This document shows, one piece after another, positions 40,605 to 43,172 of a stretch of DNA of 43,172 bases (positions within the stretch are counted from its first letter, which is position 1; every line of letters starts with the position of its first letter). The notes under the pieces are model-generated. The model searched no databases and was not told the origin of the DNA. It saw nothing but the letters and a program-made list of their open reading frames with translations. Made by a program: the position numbers and the translations under genes. Source of the stretch: JAAKFL01 sp964629645 (GTDB lineage Bacteria; Chlamydiota; Chlamydiia; Chlamydiales; SLFE01); NCBI GenBank assembly GCA_964629645.1, contig CAZVSU010000011.1, forward strand, positions 1-43,172, in the 5' to 3' direction.

Positions 40605-41192
40605 ATGATTTTAAATCAAGTTGAACGGATGATAGACTACATTAATATGAGATATTTATTTTTTCGCTCCTCTTTCCACATTGAGTTGCGCGCCTCCTAT
40701 CGGGGGACAATCATCGATTCAAAATCTTTTGTCTCCAAACATTACAGATCCGCCAAAATTCGTGAGCTCGCTTTTGAGGACTTCATGAAAAATTGGTCGA
40801 CATGCATCGCCCCCCCTTTTAAAAATAGCGATGTCCATTTCGTTGCCGATCTCTTAGAGAACCATAAGCTCGACACCATTCGACTTTTTCCCAAGTGGGA
40901 TGAAGATCTCAGCATTCGTTTGGATGTGGCAGGAGATGTTCACTGTCTCAAGAGCAGGAGAAGAAGTGAAAATTATCCGGGCAACAAGTGGGTCTCAATC
41001 ACACGGCGGCATGCAAAAACAGAGAGCAGGATACAAACCTACGTTCACAGCAGCGAACTGTTCAAAGAATCGATCTCTCCAACGCTCCACACATTCATGT
41101 CGGCAGAGTCGTTATGGGCCGCAGAGTGGTGGTCGGAAAAGTCGGAGTATGGCGAACTCTACAAAGTCGTCAAGAAACCCCTTCGGAAGTGA
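40605..41192 (+). CDS. Unknown protein, 195 aa
   Basis: Not recognised. Rich in basic and aromatic residues (RYLFFRSSFHIELRASYRG, HAKTESRIQTYVHSS, SLWAAEWWSEKSEY), soluble, without a signal peptide. The start is uncertain: ATG 40605, ATG 40629 and ATG 40647 are all in frame and none has a convincing ribosome site; a TTG at 40581 is least likely. Only about 30 nt separate it from the divergent pseudouridine synthase gene, leaving little room for a promoter. Its 3' end overlaps the second F-box gene by 23 nt tail to tail. Confidence 0.55.
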   Translation: MILNQVERMIDYINMRYLFFRSSFHIELRASYRGTIIDSKSFVSKHYRSAKIRELAFEDFMKNWSTCIAPPFKNSDVHFVADLLENHKLDTIRLFPKWDEDLSIRLDVAGDVHCLKSRRRSENYPGNKWVSITRRHAKTESRIQTYVHSSELFKESISPTLHTFMSAESLWAAEWWSEKSEYGELYKVVKKPLRK

Positions 41193-42795
41193 ATTCGACC
41201 CGAAGATTAGACGTCATCGCCGCGCTTTCGGGGAGACATTCATCCGCATGATCGACCAGCCTCAGCAAGAAACGGGACTCGTCGGTACATTTGAAATAGT
41301 GATCCTTCACAATCTCGCGGCGAACCTCTTGTGAATCGGAGGATAAGGTGTCGCTGTTCGTCTTCCCCGAAATGCAAATTTCAAGCGTCTTGAATAACGC
41401 TTTGTCAAAAGCTTTCGGATCCTCAATCTCGAAGAGCAGGCTGTCGTGAACATCTCTGAAAAACCGAATGCACTTTTTATTTTTCGACAGCCATCGCGGA
41501 ACAAATAGTGAATAGAAAGTGTCAGGGTCTTGGCGCGTTTTAAGCTGATTGATCACTTCAACTGAAAGCGTGCTTCTGACACTCAGGCAGGAATCTAAGA
41601 GCCGGCGGGTGGGCTCTTGTCTTTCGGATAAATAGCGATTGATGCGGCTTAAGATTGGCAATGCATCCAGGTCGTCCTTTTCGAAAATCTCCCAAATAAT
41701 GCGATCGACAGCTTGATCCCGCTTATTGGGATCGTCAATACAGTCGAGTGTATCAAAAGCCCGGGACCACTTGCAGAATTTGAGCGCGTAGACAAGAGGA
41801 AGGTAAGTGTCGATGGACTCAAAGGACAAAAATGGCGTCATTACGGGTTGATCGCGTCTGATTGTTATGGCTTCGTTTAATACAAGCAAAACGAGCCGTT
41901 TTTTCTCTTCCGGCAGCAGGCTCAGGCAGCATTGAAAGCTGTTCAAGCACTCATTGTGAAAGAAATGGAACATGAGGGATTCAAAACGTTTGGGCCGAGC
42001 CTTATCGCGCAAGGCAGGAAGAAGCTCCGGCAAACAGTCTTTTTGCGTCATCATGGGTGTGAGATGGCCAATATGAAAGTCGCTGGAATTCATAAGCGCA
42101 GCCGACAGTTCGTCTGTTGTCCCGTGGAGCATTTTGTGATGGATGATAAATTGATGGAAGACCTCTTCGTCTCTAAACTTTTTCACCAATTTGAAGGTTC
42201 TGTCGGAAAAGTAATCGGTTTTGGGAGTTGAGGAGAGGAACAATTTTTTAAACATCGAAAGAACTAAATGAGTGATCTTTCCTTTTAGAGAACTGTCGTA
42301 TTTCAGCAGCAGTTTCAAAAAATTGCGAAAGCTGGCAGGCTTGCGGCCAACCCAAGGGAGAAGTGGTTTGGCCAAATCGCAAAGAGGCGTTGCACTCCTT
42401 TCTTTGCCCTTTTCAAGCTCCAGCCATAGGATAAGGCTGGGGCGGCAGGCTTTCCAATCGTCTGTCTTTTGAAGACGGCTCCAGATTTTTGGCTCATAAA
42501 CACGAAAGGATTTCAAGAGACGACTCTGGTCTTTTTCAGGGATGCGGGGAAAGAGATTCACAAATAGTGCTAGAATTTTTGAGGTTGTCGCTCCGTTGGC
42601 AAATTTTGGAATGACGTCAAACACATATCCTTGCTCAACACTCAGCTTGTCTAAATATTCTCTAAATGCGAGGGTGTGGAACATTTTTGCTGTCTCACAA
42701 AAACGGCGCATGTCATCTCGATTCATATGGGACGCAATCGCAAGCTGAAGCTCTAGCGGAAGATGAGTGATCGTGTACGTTTTGTCGGTCTGCAT
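41170..42795 (-). CDS. F-box-containing protein with helical body, candidate effector
   Basis: 541 aa. Residues about 10-50 resemble an F-box: THLPLELQLAIASHMNRDDM followed by RRFCETAKMFHTLAFREYL, with the LPxEL..I.SH.x.DD pattern and a following helix. The remaining 490 residues are helical and repetitive in feel (KLFLSSTPK, LPALRDKARPKRFE, FLSFESIDTYLPL) without LRR, WD or ankyrin signatures that I can confirm. Other environmental chlamydiae are known to carry families of F-box proteins. AT-rich DNA precedes ATG 42795 and no clear ribosome site is visible. The F-box match is weaker than that of the protein at 13484-14284. Confidence 0.7.
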   Translation of the reverse strand: MQTDKTYTITHLPLELQLAIASHMNRDDMRRFCETAKMFHTLAFREYLDKLSVEQGYVFDVIPKFANGATTSKILALFVNLFPRIPEKDQSRLLKSFRVYEPKIWSRLQKTDDWKACRPSLILWLELEKGKERSATPLCDLAKPLLPWVGRKPASFRNFLKLLLKYDSSLKGKITHLVLSMFKKLFLSSTPKTDYFSDRTFKLVKKFRDEEVFHQFIIHHKMLHGTTDELSAALMNSSDFHIGHLTPMMTQKDCLPELLPALRDKARPKRFESLMFHFFHNECLNSFQCCLSLLPEEKKRLVLLVLNEAITIRRDQPVMTPFLSFESIDTYLPLVYALKFCKWSRAFDTLDCIDDPNKRDQAVDRIIWEIFEKDDLDALPILSRINRYLSERQEPTRRLLDSCLSVRSTLSVEVINQLKTRQDPDTFYSLFVPRWLSKNKKCIRFFRDVHDSLLFEIEDPKAFDKALFKTLEICISGKTNSDTLSSDSQEVRREIVKDHYFKCTDESRFLLRLVDHADECLPESAAMTSNLRVEFTSEGVS

Positions 42796-42958
42796 AAAAT
42801 TAATAAAACGATGTCAAAAAAATGGACACCATGTTGCCTTTCGTGTAGGATGAAAATTCGTTTTTTGCTGTTTTTTTCTGGTTGCTTCAGTTTCGAAAGA
42901 GAAAATCTAACATAACCCGTCTTATTTTTCTATACGTTTGGGGTCCACCTCAAGGCTA

Positions 42959-43172
42959 TTACGCCAGATCGTTTGTGGAAACTGCGATGAGTCGGTTAAA
43001 GCGCCAGGGGTTTTGGAGGGTGGAGTCTGTGATCTCTTCTCCGCAGGGGGTGTAGCGGTAGGACTCGATTTGGGCGCCGGTTTCGGGGTCTATAAGGGAG
43101 ACGACGCTGCCGGCAATGTCGTGGACGGGGGCGTACGTTTGATCATTGATTTGGATCAGGACGGCTGCGCCG
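42959..43172 (-). CDS. C-terminal fragment of an Rhs/YD-repeat protein (partial)
   Basis: The minus strand is open from the window edge to TAA at 42959-42961 (about 70 codons). The peptide contains YAPVHDIAGSVVSLIDPETG, then YRYTPCGEEI and NPWRF, matching the Rhs core repeat (YxxDxxGSVxxLxD..G, Y.Y..GE, NPxRF). In intact Rhs proteins this is followed by the R-D..TGL...RYY core; here the reading ends 12 residues after NPWRF, so the gene is probably truncated. I saw no frameshift that would restore the core. The 163 nt up to the F-box gene (42796-42958) hold nothing recognisable. Confidence 0.75.
   Translation of the reverse strand, partial: GAAVLIQINDQTYAPVHDIAGSVVSLIDPETGAQIESYRYTPCGEEITDSTLQNPWRFNRLIAVSTNDLA

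Noticed and set aside
1..43172. tRNA, rRNA or CRISPR arrays
   Set aside because: No cloverleaf with a matching T-arm, no rRNA-like sequence and no regularly spaced direct repeats were seen on reading; short TTCGAAT strings at 20272 and 36266 belong to the hairpin repeat.

Overview
The window looks like a chromosomal segment of an environmental chlamydia (order Parachlamydiales). The strongest evidence is gene order: lpdA and lipA stand upstream of a type III secretion (T3SS) core block in the order sctJ, a SctK-position gene, sctL, sctR, sctS, sctT. From memory this matches the CT557-CT564 block of Chlamydia trachomatis. Eukaryotic-type domains (two F-box proteins, one candidate CaaX-box protein) fit an amoeba- or arthropod-associated relative. 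The base composition looks close to half G+C, higher than most chlamydiae I know; Estrella (Criblamydiaceae) is the nearest guess, but this is inference and was not searched.

Layout. 1-3590 (+): lpdA, lipA and a HEAT-like helical-repeat protein. 3595-8520 (-): a 1164-aa coiled-coil protein with a hydrophobic segment near residues 870-935, and a MATE exporter. These interrupt the lipA-sctJ linkage. 8567-8686: a 120-bp imperfect palindrome carrying a promoter-like TTGAGA-18-TATAAT. 8740-13594 (+): the T3SS basal-body/export operon, ending with a second, divergent sctS after sctT. 13484-14284 (-): an F-box protein whose gene overlaps the end of that second sctS. 14414-19318 (+): two large tandem paralogues of unknown function. 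19503-20121 (-): a HigBA toxin-antitoxin pair with a palindromic operator over its promoter. 20491-21093 (+): a small exported protein with two HxT motifs spaced as in 2H phosphoesterases.

21199-25871 (-): the sufBCDS iron-sulfur assembly operon with 4-nt overlaps at C/D and D/S. 26001-29008 (+): a polytopic GT-C-like membrane protein and an overlapping soluble partner. 29013-30608 (-): a NamZ-type (DUF1343) exo-muramidase and a small membrane protein. 30710-36191 (+): putA (proline to glutamate) overlapping a UvrD/PcrA-type helicase gene. 36192-36503: a small broken gene interrupted by two hairpins, one of which is a degenerate copy of a hairpin at 20256-20300. 36504-36887 (+): a 127-aa protein ending in GCCLLS. 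36879-40577 (-): an orphan 608-aa protein, an Rsm22/METTL17-like methyltransferase with four candidate cluster cysteines, and an RluB/RsuA-family pseudouridine synthase. 40605-42795: an orphan and a second F-box protein. 42959-43172 (-): the truncated end of an Rhs/YD-repeat gene.

Taken together, housekeeping genes (lipoylation, Fe-S assembly, proline catabolism, ribosome modification, DNA repair) are interleaved with a secretion core and several candidate host-directed proteins: two F-box proteins, a possible prenylation substrate, a Cys-cluster/polybasic membrane-targeting motif, the tandem giants and the 2H-like protein. The most unusual items are the duplicated SctS, the palindromic element at the T3SS promoter, the CaaX-ended protein and its broken neighbour, and the exported 2H-like protein. 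Lipoyl synthase, the methyltransferase and the suf operon give the window an Fe-S theme. No rRNA, tRNA or CRISPR array was seen.
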